A stretch of 28,666 nt of DNA from Actinomyces sp. (lineage in GTDB: Bacteria; Actinomycetota; Actinomycetes; Actinomycetales; Actinomycetaceae). Below are positions 6,487 to 14,711 of the stretch, piece after piece; position 1 is the first letter of the stretch; every line of letters begins with the position of its first letter. The DNA lies in the NCBI RefSeq assembly GCF_030530635.1, contig NZ_JAUMUL010000048.1:209-28874 (forward strand), read 5' to 3'. The notes beneath the pieces are model-generated. The model was not told the origin of the DNA and did not search any database. It worked only from the letters and a program-made list of their open reading frames with translations. The translations under genes and the position numbers were made by a program.

Positions 6487-6682
6487 TTACTTCGGGGCGG
6501 TCACCGTCAGCCCTCGTTGCAGCGCAGCTTGTTGCATTTCCCGGTCGTAAGTGAGAAGCGGGTCGGAGCGTACGTTCAGGGCAACTGCTAGGTGGATCGC
6601 GTCTGCCGCACGCAGCCCCGCCGTGTCTCGCGCTGCGTTGAGCAGATGCTCCCGCGGAGGTATCCAGGTGGCAAATGGTCAC
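6487..6682 (-). pseudogene. Internally deleted VapC-type PIN toxin
   Basis: GTG 6682 overlaps the antitoxin stop (GTGA), the usual toxin position. The frame opens with the VapC N-terminus TICHLDTSA, including the first PIN acidic residue, and then turns into unrelated residues. From about 6660, one base out of frame, the C-terminal half of a PIN toxin is readable: REHLLNAARDTAGLRAADA, then IHLAVALNVRSDPLLTYDRE, ending at a TAA at 6487-6489. About 60-70 central residues, with further acidic active-site positions, are missing. The deletion also shifts the frame, so no ribonuclease activity is expected. The remaining segments match PIN-family pattern well. Confidence 0.8.
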
Positions 6683-6942
6683 GGTCCGCCGCGCAGATCG
6701 TCCAGTACATCTTTTGAGCTGAGTCCTCGCGCGCGTTTTAAGGCGTTGAAGTCTGTGGGGACCGCTGGACGCGTAGCTCTTTGCCGACGCAGTAGAGCGA
6801 GGCTTTCGTGAGTAATAGGTACCAGTTCAGCCACGGGACGTCCGTTGTTGGTGATCTCGAAACTCTCGCCGGCCTCTACTCGGCGGAGGATTGCGGCGCT
6901 GTCGTTCCGTAGCTCGCGGTGTGGAATCGTCGTCATGGCCAT
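6679..6942 (-). CDS. Orphan VapB/Phd-YefM-type antitoxin
   Basis: This 87-residue protein (from ATG 6942; ATG 6936 is an alternative) has the Phd/YefM DNA-binding fold: MTTIPHRELRNDSAAILRRV followed by EAGESFEITNNGRPVAELVP. The C-terminal part (SKDVLDDLRGGP) would be the toxin-neutralising tail. It normally represses its own operon and masks the toxin. Its stop overlaps the start of a VapC gene that has lost its middle, so the antitoxin appears to be intact without a working partner. It may still act as a DNA-binding repressor or neutralise a related toxin elsewhere. An upstream in-frame extension to 6999 has no family similarity. Confidence 0.8.
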   Translation of the reverse strand: MAMTTIPHRELRNDSAAILRRVEAGESFEITNNGRPVAELVPITHESLALLRRQRATRPAVPTDFNALKRARGLSSKDVLDDLRGGP

Positions 6943-7030
6943 CGTTCCATAGCAAGCGGAGCATGCATCACCTGCTTGAGCATCCGACGCGGTTTGCATC
7001 CCACAGCGGCGAATAAGCCCTGTGAGCGTG

Positions 7031-7156
7031 CTACTGGTCCCGGTTCTGGTGTGTATCGAGCTTCGTCAACAGCGCAGTCAAGGCGGCGCGTCCGGCGGGG
7101 GAGAGGGAACTGCTGATGCTGGCGTCCCGGTGCGGTGCTGTCGCTGCGGCCGCATG
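7031..7156 (-). pseudogene. Possible C-terminal remnant of a MarR-type regulator
   Basis: On the minus strand, 42 codons between stops read ...SSSLSPAGRAALTALLTKLD..., which resembles the last helix of MarR-family proteins. There is no start codon and nothing upstream to match it, so if real it is a gene fragment. The similarity is short and could be chance. Confidence 0.22.
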
Positions 7157-7176
7157 TCACCTGGCCGGTGTTGCCG

Positions 7177-7190
7177 CGCTTCAGTAAGCG
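7177..7190 (-). terminator. Short hairpin just after the ABC permease gene
   Basis: CGCTT and AAGCG form a 5-bp stem with a 4-base loop, beginning two bases after the permease stop on the minus strand. It has no U-tract and is a weak terminator candidate. Confidence 0.25.
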
Positions 7191-7192
7191 GT

Positions 7193-8824
7193 TCAGACAC
7201 CTGACAGGTCGCGCCGTCGGTAGGCCACCAGGCCGACGGCGGTACCGAGGGCGCCGATAGCCGTCTGCACCGCCAGCGGCACCCAGTCGGGGTCGCCGAC
7301 GACGTCGAGGTAGTGCCCCAACACGCTCAGGTCCTGCGCCCAGGTCGGCAGATCCATCATGCCGCCCAGCAGCCTGGCGAAGGCGCTCCAGGCGATCACC
7401 GCCCACACGAGGCCAAAACGTCGCGGCGCCACGCCGACCACCGCCAGCGCAATGCCGATCGCCGCCAGCACTCCGGGCAGTTGGGTGACGGTGAACACGA
7501 AGGCCCGGCCCACGGCATGATCCTCGGTCACCTGCGTGGCCGTGACTGCGGCCAGCACGGCCCCGCACAACACCAGCAGAATCGTCCCCACCGCTGCCGC
7601 CGAGACTGCCTGTATCAGGAACAGACGCCGGCGCGGCACCCCGACGGCGGCCTCGACCTCCACCAGTCCGGCGTCCTCATCGGCGGCGAGCCGACCCGCC
7701 TGCCCAGTCGCCGCCACCGCGATCAGTAGCACCATCATCACGGTCATCAGCGACATGAACTGTTCCATCATGTCGGCGCCGGCCTGTACCAGCATGTTCA
7801 CGTATTCGGCGATGCGATCGTCCCGCATCATCTCCAGGATGCCCTCGGTCATAGAGCCGAATAGCGCCGAGAAACAGGCAATTGCCGCGGACCAAGCCAG
7901 GGTTGTGCGGGTGGACAGGCGCGTGAGCAGGTCGGCGTAGCCGTGGATCCGCCAGCGGCGCCCACTGGTGGCGCGGTCGGGCAGGTAGCCGCCGGCATAC
8001 TCCCGGTGGGCGTACAGGGCTCCGGCCGCCACCACCAGGGCAACACAGATAGCGGCGCACACGGCCAGCGGCAGGGGGTCATCATCGGTGTAGGGAGCCG
8101 CCAGGTCACGCCACCCCAGCGGCGTGAACCACCGTAGCCAGGTGAGCTCCCATTGGTCGGCCACCACCCGCACCATGAAGGCAACCCCAACACATGCCAG
8201 GGCCAGCGGGCGGGCGCCGGCGGCGCTGCGCGCCAACTGGCAGGCCACGGCGGCCAGCCCGGCGAAGCCCCAACCGACGACGGCGGTCACCCCGGCCAAC
8301 GCCCATCCGCCCGCCGCGGGAAGCGACTCGATCTGCGTGGCCTCGGCCGCGAGCGTGCCGCCCACCAAGGCGGCCAGGACGCCGACCGCCGCCCAGATAA
8401 CCAGAACCGGGGTGAGGAAGGGCACCCACCTCCCGGCGCCCGCGCTCCGCAACAGCTCGGTCAGGCCCTCGTCCTCATCCGCGCGCAACAGGCGGCAGGT
8501 CAACAGCACCGCCATAAGCGCGGTGCACACCAGCAGGTAGGTGGCGCCCTCCCACTGCACCAGCTGACCGATGGTGCCCGGGTCGGGAAGCTCGCCGTAC
8601 AGCAGGCGCGTGCCCGGGGAGGCCCGCAGCGCCTCGACCACCGCATTGCCGCCCCCACCACCGGCGTCACCGGCTTCGGAGAAGTAGGCGTCCTGATAGG
8701 CCGGCGCGAAGGACGCCATACCCAGCCACAGGGGCAGGATCCAGGCGAGCGCCTGCACACGCAGCCTCCGGGCGGTCAGTCGCAGCGCGCGGCGCAAGCC
8801 GCGCAGATCGTCGTGGGCGCTCAT
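7193..8824 (-). CDS. ABC-2 type exporter permease (two-repeat, polyketide-exporter-like)
   Basis: This 543-residue membrane protein has about twelve hydrophobic segments in two similar halves. Each half carries an acidic-rich motif after a membrane segment: LLRADEDEGLTELLRSAGAG in the first and RLAADEDAGLVEVEAAVGVP in the second. This duplicated pattern is typical of actinobacterial ABC-2 'polyketide antibiotic exporter' permeases. The start ATG 8824 overlaps the ATPase stop (ATGA) and has GAGG upstream; an extension to 9133 only reads the ATPase gene in another frame. It should form an efflux pump with the ATPase. The MerR regulator at the head of the operon suggests drug- or stress-induced export; the substrate is unknown. 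Confidence 0.85.
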   Translation of the reverse strand: MSAHDDLRGLRRALRLTARRLRVQALAWILPLWLGMASFAPAYQDAYFSEAGDAGGGGGNAVVEALRASPGTRLLYGELPDPGTIGQLVQWEGATYLLVCTALMAVLLTCRLLRADEDEGLTELLRSAGAGRWVPFLTPVLVIWAAVGVLAALVGGTLAAEATQIESLPAAGGWALAGVTAVVGWGFAGLAAVACQLARSAAGARPLALACVGVAFMVRVVADQWELTWLRWFTPLGWRDLAAPYTDDDPLPLAVCAAICVALVVAAGALYAHREYAGGYLPDRATSGRRWRIHGYADLLTRLSTRTTLAWSAAIACFSALFGSMTEGILEMMRDDRIAEYVNMLVQAGADMMEQFMSLMTVMMVLLIAVAATGQAGRLAADEDAGLVEVEAAVGVPRRRLFLIQAVSAAAVGTILLVLCGAVLAAVTATQVTEDHAVGRAFVFTVTQLPGVLAAIGIALAVVGVAPRRFGLVWAVIAWSAFARLLGGMMDLPTWAQDLSVLGHYLDVVGDPDWVPLAVQTAIGALGTAVGLVAYRRRDLSGV

Positions 8825-9768
8825 CCGCGCACCTCCTCGTAGTGACGCAGGAACAGGTCCTCCAGGCTCGCCGGCCGGCAGATCACGTCGGTGGCTCCCT
8901 GCGCGGCGACCGCCGCCAGCACCGCCGGTACCCGGGCGGCGCCCACTTGCACGCTCAGGCGGCCGTCCTCCACAGACACCTCGTCCTCCAGCTGCGGCAG
9001 CGACGCGGCTATGCCGCGCAGCAGATCCGCATCGCCGCCGACCTCGATCTGGATACGGGCCAACTGCTGCAGCCGGGCCAGGTCGCCCTGCTCCACCACA
9101 CGGCCGTCCTTGATGATCGTCACCGCGCTGCACAGACGCTGCACCTCGGCGAAGATATGGCTGGACAGCAACACGGTGCGCCCCTGGGCCGCGGCCCGAG
9201 TCACCTCATCCATGAAAACCTGCTCCATCAGCGGGTCCAGGCCACTGGTTGGCTCATCGAGAATCAGCAGGCTTGTCGGTGCGGCCAGAGCCGCCACCAG
9301 TGCCACCTTCTGCCGGTTGCCCTTGGAGTAGGTGCGCACCTTCTTGGTCGGGTCCAGGGCGAAGCGCTCGATCAGTTCTTCCTCCCGGGCGCGGTCCCGC
9401 TTACCGCGCAGACCCGCCAGGGCGTCGAGCGCCTGTCCGCCGGTCAGATTCGGCCATAGCGCCACATCCCCGGCCACGTATGACACCTCCCGGTTGATTC
9501 GAGGCGCCTCACGCCGGGGATCACGCCCCAGTACACGCACCCTGCCGCCGTCGGGGTGGTACAGGCCCAGCAGGGTGCGAATGGTCGTGGACTTGCCCGC
9601 CCCGTTCGGGCCGAGGAAGCCGTGCACCTGACCGGCGGCGACCTCCAGGTCCAGCCCGTCCAGGGCGGTGAAGCGCCCGAAGCGCTTGACCAGGCCCTGC
9701 ACCCGAATCGGGGTTCCGGACGGACTCGTGGCGCCGACGGCGCGGCCCCTGTCTTTGCGTGTTGTCAT
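8821..9768 (-). CDS. ABC exporter ATP-binding protein (DrrA/CcmA-like)
   Basis: This 315-residue ATPase has Walker A GPNGAGKST at 53-61, the region YSKGNRQK in the ABC signature position, Walker B LLILDEPTSGLD and an H-loop in LLSSHIFAEV. After residue 215 comes the C-terminal extension found in daunorubicin-resistance-type (DrrA) ATPases, ending SLEDLFLRHYEE. ATG 9768 is preferred over the adjacent TTG at 9771; AAAGGG lies eight bases upstream. It is the second gene of a merR-ATPase-permease operon, 75 bases after the merR stop, and overlaps the permease start. It is probably part of an efflux pump for a lipophilic or antibiotic-like compound, inferred from family and context. Confidence 0.9.
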   Translation of the reverse strand: MTTRKDRGRAVGATSPSGTPIRVQGLVKRFGRFTALDGLDLEVAAGQVHGFLGPNGAGKSTTIRTLLGLYHPDGGRVRVLGRDPRREAPRINREVSYVAGDVALWPNLTGGQALDALAGLRGKRDRAREEELIERFALDPTKKVRTYSKGNRQKVALVAALAAPTSLLILDEPTSGLDPLMEQVFMDEVTRAAAQGRTVLLSSHIFAEVQRLCSAVTIIKDGRVVEQGDLARLQQLARIQIEVGGDADLLRGIAASLPQLEDEVSVEDGRLSVQVGAARVPAVLAAVAAQGATDVICRPASLEDLFLRHYEEVRG

Positions 9769-9843
9769 CAATGGTGCCCTTTCATGAGAGTGCCGGTGGT
9801 GGTGGGATCGGGACCAGGGAAGGTCCGGACGAGGGGGAGCCGC

Positions 9844-10692
9844 TCACAATGCGGGCTCGTCACCGGCCAGGCGCCGAATGACGGCGGCGAAGTCCGGATC
9901 GGCCAGGAGCAGCTCCAGGAAACGGTCGATGTACAGGTGCTGTGCCGGTCCGGTGTAGGTATCGGTGATCATCTGGGTCAGCCGCCAGGTGGTGCGACCC
10001 GGCGACCCGGTCGGAAAGTCGGAGAATGCGGCCAGCGCCGTAGACCGGTGCCGGAGGGTGTACTCCCAGGTCTCCTCGGCCAGGTCGAGGGCCGCGGTGC
10101 GGGCTTCCTCTCCGCCCAGCTGCTCCAGGCGGGCGATCTGGGCGTAGATGCGTACGCCCGCCTCCCACTCGGCGCCATCCAGCTCGGCCAGGAAGGTGCC
10201 GATGCTGTCGGGAATCAGGGCCAGGGCGGCCAGTGCCGTCACCACCTGCCGCTCGGCCCGCAGCCCGCGGGTATTCAGCCCCTCCTCCTCCAGGCGTGCC
10301 TGCACGGCGTCGTAGAAGCGCACCAGCAGCTGGGGGATGGGCTCGAGCCCCTCACCGTCCTCGACTCGGGCGATCAACTCGTCGATGCGGGCCTCCTGCG
10401 CCTGCAACTCGCGGCGACGCACAATGACCGTCTCACGAGTGGCCCGCAGATTGTGCAGCACCGACTCGCGGTCGGCTCCGCCTGGATCCTGCGCGAGTAC
10501 CTCGGCGATCTGCGCCAGGGAAAGGCCACCGTCTGCGAGCCAACGGATCCGCATGAGCCGGGCCAGGTGCATTACGCCGTACTCCCGCCGCCCGCGCACG
10601 GTCGGCGGTACCGGCAGCAGTCCCAGGCGGTGATAGTGACGCACCGCCCGCGGGGTGGTTCCGGCCAGATCGGACATCTCCTTGATGCGCAT
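9844..10692 (-). CDS. MerR-family transcriptional regulator, drug-efflux type
   Basis: This 282-residue regulator begins with a complete MerR winged-helix domain: MRIKEMSDLAGTTPRAVRHY and then HRLGLLPVPPTVRGRREYGV, with wing and second helix through about residue 70. A coiled-coil dimerisation helix (about 80-115) follows. The C-terminal 165 residues form a larger effector domain without the Cys metal ligands of metal-sensing MerR proteins, so an organic ligand is more likely. It heads the operon with an ABC exporter. Its promoter has the 19-bp spacer and spacer-centred palindrome that MerR proteins untwist to activate transcription, so it probably controls its own operon. The promoter implies a leaderless ATG start. 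Confidence 0.88.
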   Translation of the reverse strand: MRIKEMSDLAGTTPRAVRHYHRLGLLPVPPTVRGRREYGVMHLARLMRIRWLADGGLSLAQIAEVLAQDPGGADRESVLHNLRATRETVIVRRRELQAQEARIDELIARVEDGEGLEPIPQLLVRFYDAVQARLEEEGLNTRGLRAERQVVTALAALALIPDSIGTFLAELDGAEWEAGVRIYAQIARLEQLGGEEARTAALDLAEETWEYTLRHRSTALAAFSDFPTGSPGRTTWRLTQMITDTYTGPAQHLYIDRFLELLLADPDFAAVIRRLAGDEPAL

Positions 10693-10698
10693 GCACCC

Positions 10699-10729
10699 AT
10701 CCCAACAGGTGACGTAACGTCACCGTCAA
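10699..10729 (-). promoter_or_regulatory. MerR-type promoter with operator in a 19-bp spacer
   Basis: On the minus strand, TTGACG (10729-10724), a 19-bp spacer and TGGGAT (10704-10699) precede the merR ATG at 10692 by six bases. The palindrome GGTGACGTAACGTCACC (10708-10724 on the plus strand; 8-base arms, one-base centre) fills the spacer and overlaps the -35. An over-long spacer with a central palindrome is the hallmark of MerR-activated promoters. Confidence 0.75.
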
Positions 10730-10838
10730 GACCCGCCCGCGTATACGTCCGCGCAACGCTGTAATGCATCGCCCACGGTCGGGGGCACGCTTTCAGGCGC
10801 GCATCTGAGACGATTTCGGGCCCTGGCGCGGCGCAGAC

Positions 10839-10844
10839 TAATCT
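10839..10844 (+). promoter_or_regulatory. Candidate -10 box of pheST
   Basis: TAATCT fits the -10 pattern and lies 44 bases before the pheS start. The -35 region is not recognisable. No T-box or Phe-rich leader ORF is seen here. Confidence 0.3.
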
Positions 10845-10888
10845 GGACCCGGAGAGAACCCGACTCAACTGGTGGAAGGCAACCGCAT

Positions 10889-11977
10889 ATGACTGACGCC
10901 CCTGGCGCCCTCTCGCCAACGGACGAGGCCGGCGTCAACAACCTGGTCGCACAGGCCCTGGCCGCCATCGCCGTCGCCGGCGACCTGGCCGAGCTGAAGG
11001 AGACACGCCTGGCCTACACCGGCGACGCCTCCGCGCTCGCCCTGGCCAATCGGGAGATCGGCCGGCTGCCCGATCGTGCCGCCAAGGCCGCCGCCGGAAA
11101 ACTCCTCGGCGGCGCTCGCGGTCGTATCTCCGCCGCCCTGGCTGTCCGCCAGGAGGAACTCGAGGCGCAAGCCGAGGCCGAGATGCTTGCCACCGAGGCC
11201 GTGGACGTCACCGTCCCCACCGCCCGCGCCGCCGTCGGCGCACGCCACCCCCTGGACGTCCTGATAGACGAGGTCTCCGACTTCTTCACCGCCATGGGCT
11301 GGTCCATCGCCGAGGGGCCGGAGGTCGAGCACGAGTGGTTCGACTTCGACGCCCTCAACTTCGACACCGACCACCCCGCCCGTCAGATGCAGGACACCTT
11401 CTACGTCGACGGCGCCTGTGTGGGCGGCGCCCCGGGCGCCACCGCGAATCTGGTGCTGCGCACCCACACCTCGCCGGTGCAGGCCCGGGTCATGCTGGAG
11501 CAGGATCCGCCTATCTACGTAGCGTGCCCGGGCAAGGTATTCCGGTCCGACGAGCTGGACCAGACCCACACCCCGGTGTTCCACCAGGTCGAAGGCCTGG
11601 CGGTGGACAAGGGGCTGACCATGGCCCACCTCAAGGGCACCCTTGACCACGTTGCCCGTGTCATGTTCGGCCCCGACGCCCGTACCCGCCTGCGTCCCTC
11701 GTTCTTCCCCTTCACCGAGCCCAGCGCCGAGATGGACCTGTGGTTCCCGCAGAAGAAGGGCGGCCCCGGGTGGATCGAGTGGTGCGGCTGCGGCATGGTC
11801 AACCCCAACGTGCTCATCGCCTGCGGCATCGATCCGGAGGTCTACACCGGCTTCGCCTTTGGTATGGGCCTGGAGCGTACCCTGATGCTCCGCCACGGCA
11901 TTGCGGACATGTACGACATTGTCGAAGGCGACATCCGCTTCTCCCAGCAGTTCGGCACCACCGGAAGGGGAAACTGA
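10889..11977 (+). CDS. pheS: Phenylalanyl-tRNA synthetase alpha subunit
   Basis: This 362-residue class II synthetase subunit activates phenylalanine and charges tRNA-Phe in an (alpha-beta)2 enzyme. The N-terminal coiled-coil tRNA-binding arm (about 1-100) is followed by the catalytic domain. That domain has motif 1 around HPLDVLIDEVSDFFTAMGW, motif 2 from residue 218 (FRSDELDQTHTPVFHQVEG) and motif 3 from residue 321 (GFAFGMGLERTLMLRHGI). Length is normal. GGAAGG lies nine bases before the ATG. The stop is one base before the pheT ATG, so the subunits are co-translated. The conserved neighbourhood (methyltransferase upstream, arg operon downstream) supports the call. Confidence 0.97.
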   Translation: MTDAPGALSPTDEAGVNNLVAQALAAIAVAGDLAELKETRLAYTGDASALALANREIGRLPDRAAKAAAGKLLGGARGRISAALAVRQEELEAQAEAEMLATEAVDVTVPTARAAVGARHPLDVLIDEVSDFFTAMGWSIAEGPEVEHEWFDFDALNFDTDHPARQMQDTFYVDGACVGGAPGATANLVLRTHTSPVQARVMLEQDPPIYVACPGKVFRSDELDQTHTPVFHQVEGLAVDKGLTMAHLKGTLDHVARVMFGPDARTRLRPSFFPFTEPSAEMDLWFPQKKGGPGWIEWCGCGMVNPNVLIACGIDPEVYTGFAFGMGLERTLMLRHGIADMYDIVEGDIRFSQQFGTTGRGN

Positions 11978-11978
11978 C

Positions 11979-14633
11979 ATGCCTTACGTCCCGATCGAGT
12001 GGCTGCGCGAGCACGTCGACGTCCCCGCCGGAACAGGTGCGGCGGAACTGGCCGCCGACCTGGTCAAGGTCGGTCTTGAAGAGGAGCGCATCGTTCCCCC
12101 CGCCGTCACCGGCCCCCTCGTCGTCGGCCGAGTGCTGACCCGGGAGGCCAAGGAGCAGAAGAACGGCAAGATCATCAACTACTGCCGCGTCGACGTCGGG
12201 GCGCACAACGACGCCCCCGGCGCCGGCAAGGAGCCCTCCGAGCTGCCCAGCCGCGGCATCGTGTGCGGCGCCCACAATTTCGAGGTCGGTGACCATGTGG
12301 TGGTATCCCTGCCGGGCGCGGTCCTGCCCGGTGACTTCGCCATCGCCGCTCGCAAAACCTACGGGCACATCTCCGACGGCATGATCTGCTCCGAGCGGGA
12401 ACTCGGCCTCGGGAATGACCACTCCGGCATCATCGTGCTCGAACGCTGGCTGGCCGCCCATGGTCGCGACGGCGAACCGGTCCCCGCCCCGGGCAGTGAC
12501 GCCATCGGCCTGCTCGGCCTGGGGGAGGAGGTCCTGGAGATCAACATCACCCCGGACCGCGGCTACTGCTTCTCCATGCGCGGCGTGGCTCGCGAGTACT
12601 CCCACGCCACCGGGGCCGCCTTCACTGACCCGGCCGACGCCACCAACCCCGAGCGCTTCCCGCAGGGCATCACCCCGGCCGGCGATGACGGCTTCCCCGT
12701 TCGCTTCGCCGAGGACACCGCTCCGATTCACGGGCGCCCGGGCGTGGACCGCTACGTGGCCCGCATGGTGCGCGGCATCGACCCCTCCGCCGCCTCCCCG
12801 AAGTGGATGCAGGACCGCCTGATCGCCGCCGGCATGCGCCCGATCAGCCTGGCGGTGGACGTGACCAACTATGTGATGCTGGACCTTGGGCAGCCGCTGC
12901 ATGCCTTCGATCTGAACAAGCTGGCCGCCCCGATCGTGGTGCGGCGTGCCCGAGAGGGGGAGACCCTGACATTCCTCGACGAGGTCACCCGCACCCTGGA
13001 CGGCGAGGACCTGTTGATCACCGACTCCCCGTCCGGGGAGGGCTCCCGGCCGCTGGTGCTGGCGGGCGTGTTCGGTGGCGCCGATACGGAGATCGACGCC
13101 GACACCACCGACGTGCTCATCGAGGCAGCCCACTTCGACGCCGTCTCCATCGCCCGCTCCTCTCGCCGCCACAAGCTGGCCACCGAGTCCTCCAAGCGCA
13201 ACGAGCGCGGTGTGGACACCCGGCTGGCCCCCGTGGCCGCCCAGCGCGCCGTCGACCTGCTCGTCCAGTACGGCGGGGGCACCGCAGACGCGGCCGCTAC
13301 CGACGTCAACCGCACCACCGCGCCGCGGCCGATCGTCATCCGCGCCGACGCCGCGCAGCGCCTGACCGGTGTCGCCTACGGCACCGCCCGCGTCACCGAA
13401 CTGCTGCGCGCCATCGGCTGTACGGTCGAGTCCGCCGGTGCCGACGCCGACGGCGTGGCGCTCCTCGCCGTCACGCCGCCCACCTGGCGGCCGGACCTTG
13501 TCGGCGCCGCCCACTTCGCCGAGGAGGTCGCCCGCCTGGACGGGTACGACAACATCGCCTCCATCGTGCCGGTAGCGCCCGCGGGCACAGGCCTTACCGA
13601 CCGGCAGCGTGCCCGGCGCGACGTGGTACGCGCTCTGGCCGACGCCGGACTGACCCAGGTGCTGTCCTACCCGTTCATCGGTGATGTGCACGACCGACTC
13701 GAGCTGCCGGCGGATGATCCGCGCCGAGCGGCGGTGCGCTTGGCCAACCCGTTGGCCGATGACGCCCCCCTGTTGCGCACCAGTGTGCTCGACTCCCTGT
13801 TGGAGGTCGCCCGCCGCAACGTCTCCCGCGGGCTGGAGGACGTCGCCGTCTTCGAGGTCGGCAGTGTCACTCACCCGGCCGGGACCGTGCCGGCCGCCAT
13901 CCCAGGAGTGGACCGACGCCCCAGCGACGCGGAGATCGCCGCCTTGGAGGCCGGCATTCCGGACCAGCCCACGCATGTGGGCATCGTCCTGGCCGGAGAC
14001 CGAGAGCGCGCCGGCGTGCTCGGCCCTGCCCGCCACTGGGACTGGGCAGATGCCATCCAGTTGGTGCGTACCATTGCCGCCGCCCTGGGCGTCGCCGTCG
14101 AGATGGGTGTCCCCGAGGCGCCCTACACCCCCTGGCACCCCGGACGCACTGCTGAGGTACGTCTACCCGCGGTGCGGCGAGGACGTGACCTGGTGTCCGG
14201 CTCCATGGTGGCCCACGCCGGTGAGCTGCACCCGCGCGTGGTGCGTAGCCTTGGGCTGCCCCCGCGTGCGTGTGCGGTCGAACTCGACTTGGAACCGTTG
14301 CTCGCGGTCGTTGCGGATGCGGGTGTTCTGCAGGTGCGTGCAGTCTCTACATTCCCGGCCGCGAAGGAGGATGTCGCGCTCGTTGTGGACGAGTCCGTCA
14401 CCGCCGCCGCGGTTGAGCAGGTGGTGCGTGATGCGGCCGGGGATCTGGCCGAGGAGGTGCGCCTGTTCGATGTCTTCCGTGGTCCGCAGCTGGGGGAGGG
14501 ACGCAAGTCCCTCGCCTTCTCCCTGCGTCTGCGCGCCGCCGACCGGACGCTGACCGCCGCGGAGACCGCTGCAGTGCGCAAGCGCGTGGTCAAGCGCGCC
14601 GCCAAGCGTTTGGGCGCCCAACTGCGCGCCTGA
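11979..14633 (+). CDS. pheT: Phenylalanyl-tRNA synthetase beta subunit
   Basis: This 884-residue subunit supports tRNA binding and editing in the PheRS tetramer. In order it has an N-terminal segment (MPYVPIEWLREHVDV), an EMAP/OB tRNA-binding domain (about 40-155, with GIVCGAHNFEVGDHV), the B3/B4 editing domain containing YVMLDLGQPLHAFDLNKL, a B5 domain, a catalytic-like core, and a C-terminal FDX-ACB anticodon-binding domain (about the last 93 residues, beginning VSTFPAAKEDVALVV). The length is slightly above the common 790-830 but within the actinobacterial range. ATG 11979 has GGAAGGGG eight bases upstream. The gene directly follows pheS. Confidence 0.97.
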   Translation: MPYVPIEWLREHVDVPAGTGAAELAADLVKVGLEEERIVPPAVTGPLVVGRVLTREAKEQKNGKIINYCRVDVGAHNDAPGAGKEPSELPSRGIVCGAHNFEVGDHVVVSLPGAVLPGDFAIAARKTYGHISDGMICSERELGLGNDHSGIIVLERWLAAHGRDGEPVPAPGSDAIGLLGLGEEVLEINITPDRGYCFSMRGVAREYSHATGAAFTDPADATNPERFPQGITPAGDDGFPVRFAEDTAPIHGRPGVDRYVARMVRGIDPSAASPKWMQDRLIAAGMRPISLAVDVTNYVMLDLGQPLHAFDLNKLAAPIVVRRAREGETLTFLDEVTRTLDGEDLLITDSPSGEGSRPLVLAGVFGGADTEIDADTTDVLIEAAHFDAVSIARSSRRHKLATESSKRNERGVDTRLAPVAAQRAVDLLVQYGGGTADAAATDVNRTTAPRPIVIRADAAQRLTGVAYGTARVTELLRAIGCTVESAGADADGVALLAVTPPTWRPDLVGAAHFAEEVARLDGYDNIASIVPVAPAGTGLTDRQRARRDVVRALADAGLTQVLSYPFIGDVHDRLELPADDPRRAAVRLANPLADDAPLLRTSVLDSLLEVARRNVSRGLEDVAVFEVGSVTHPAGTVPAAIPGVDRRPSDAEIAALEAGIPDQPTHVGIVLAGDRERAGVLGPARHWDWADAIQLVRTIAAALGVAVEMGVPEAPYTPWHPGRTAEVRLPAVRRGRDLVSGSMVAHAGELHPRVVRSLGLPPRACAVELDLEPLLAVVADAGVLQVRAVSTFPAAKEDVALVVDESVTAAAVEQVVRDAAGDLAEEVRLFDVFRGPQLGEGRKSLAFSLRLRAADRTLTAAETAAVRKRVVKRAAKRLGAQLRA

Positions 14634-14711
14634 ATATGATGGTGATCACGCTTGGCGGTGAGAGTGCCCGATCGACTGCCGAAACCGACCGTGGACGGCG
14701 ATACTGATTCC

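Noticed and set aside
6366..6554. 62-codon plus-strand frame in the gene-poor region
   Set aside because: It has no ribosome site, no recognisable domain and biased Pro/Arg-rich composition.
6242..6682. 146-codon minus-strand frame beginning at the VapC start
   Set aside because: Only the first ten or so residues match a PIN toxin; the rest is out-of-frame sequence, so it is described as a deleted pseudogene.
11814..14138. 774-codon open frame on the minus strand opposite pheT
   Set aside because: Its translation is Gly/His/Asp-rich low-complexity text of the kind produced opposite GC-rich genes, and pheT on the other strand is certain.
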